5,602 nt of DNA from a bacterium (GTDB lineage Bacteria; Patescibacteriota; Minisyncoccia; Moranbacterales; DUUL01): the NCBI GenBank assembly GCA_030641245.1, contig DAOWHU010000064.1, forward strand, positions 1-5,602, read 5' to 3'. Below, piece after piece: positions 5,452 through 5,602 of this stretch. The position numbers were made by a program, and so were the translations under genes. Position 1 is the stretch's first letter. The number at the start of each line of letters is the position of its first letter. The notes under the pieces were generated by a model. The model was not told the DNA's origin and searched no databases. It was given only the letters and a program-made list of their open reading frames with translations.

Positions 5452-5556
5452 TTGAAAAGTTATAATAAAACCCGTACAGGTTTAAACATTGAGCAAAAAC
5501 TCATAAGACGTCGTAGGTTCTACCTGAAAGAGGTTAAACTATCACACTTTTCGTAG
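5452..5556 (+). CDS. Possible short basic peptide (34 aa), doubtful
   Basis: A plus-strand frame opens with TTG eight bases after GAGGA (5439-5443), a fair Shine-Dalgarno, and runs to TAG. The product contains LIRRRRFYLKEVKLSHF and is strongly basic. I do not recognise it. The plus strand becomes purine-rich here (about 54-57% A+G, against roughly 25-45% in the minus-strand genes), which fits plus-strand coding. An open frame this short is expected by chance, and the start is not ATG. It would be divergent from the Nudix remnant. Confidence 0.2.
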   Translation: MKSYNKTRTGLNIEQKLIRRRRFYLKEVKLSHFS

Positions 5557-5584
5557 ATACATTAATGTCAAACTTAAGTGAAAT

Positions 5585-5602
5585 ATGGCTGTAATTATTA
5601 AA
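5585..5602 (+). CDS. Possible start of a plus-strand gene at the window edge
   Basis: ATG at 5585 opens a frame reading MAVIIK before the window ends. A weak purine stretch, AAGTGAA, lies a few bases upstream. Six codons cannot identify a product. It is listed because the purine bias just before it favours the plus strand and nothing else explains 5557-5602. Confidence 0.18.

Noticed and set aside
5461..5466. Plus-strand TATAAT as a promoter -10 element
   Set aside because: No -35-like hexamer lies 15-19 bases upstream and there is no extended -10 TG, so it is probably a chance match in AT-rich DNA.
5468..5484. Hairpin AAACC/GGTTT followed on the minus strand by a T-rich stretch, as a terminator
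   Set aside because: The stem has only five pairs and there is no identifiable upstream minus-strand gene for it to end.

Overview
The window looks like an ordinary, compact stretch of chromosome from a low-GC bacterium (about one third G+C in the rows I counted). Members of the Candidate Phyla Radiation (Patescibacteria, Parcubacteria-like) are the best guess. The reasons are a PIF1-type helicase with a C-terminal helix-turn-helix, a gatB standing apart from gatA and gatC, a GT4 glycosyltransferase directly behind gatB, lysine-rich coding and very short gaps. This assignment is an inference from gene content. The standard genetic code fits: no in-frame TGA occurs in about 1,500 codons of intact genes.

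All convincing genes lie on the minus strand and are read right to left. From the right: 5438-5602 holds no confident gene. Its purine bias is the reverse of the rest of the window, and it may start plus-strand genes. Next comes a Nudix hydrolase fragment (5105-5434) that begins inside its Nudix box and has no N-terminus. Seven bases later a complete 575-residue PIF1-like helicase starts (3370-5097). A 336-base intergenic region (3034-3369) follows, packed with hairpins, a near-perfect palindrome and a direct repeat, and ending in a good sigma70-type promoter. That promoter drives a 93-residue protein of unknown function (2752-3033), which is followed by a terminator-like hairpin. A second gap (2506-2751) contains a probable gatB promoter and a roughly 125-base leader that can fold into several helices. 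Then come gatB (1000-2505) and, 16 bases further, a family 4 glycosyltransferase (1-983) that runs off the left edge.

The genes do not form one pathway. GatB belongs to the tRNA-dependent amidotransferase that makes Gln-tRNA(Gln) and/or Asn-tRNA(Asn). The glycosyltransferase makes a surface glycan or glycolipid. The helicase handles DNA maintenance. I did not find a new defence, mobile or biosynthetic system. The points most worth a second look are the non-coding ones: the folded gatB leader, the hairpin over the start codon of the 93-residue gene with a displaced perfect Shine-Dalgarno, the palindromes, and the abrupt loss of the Nudix N-terminus at about 5435.
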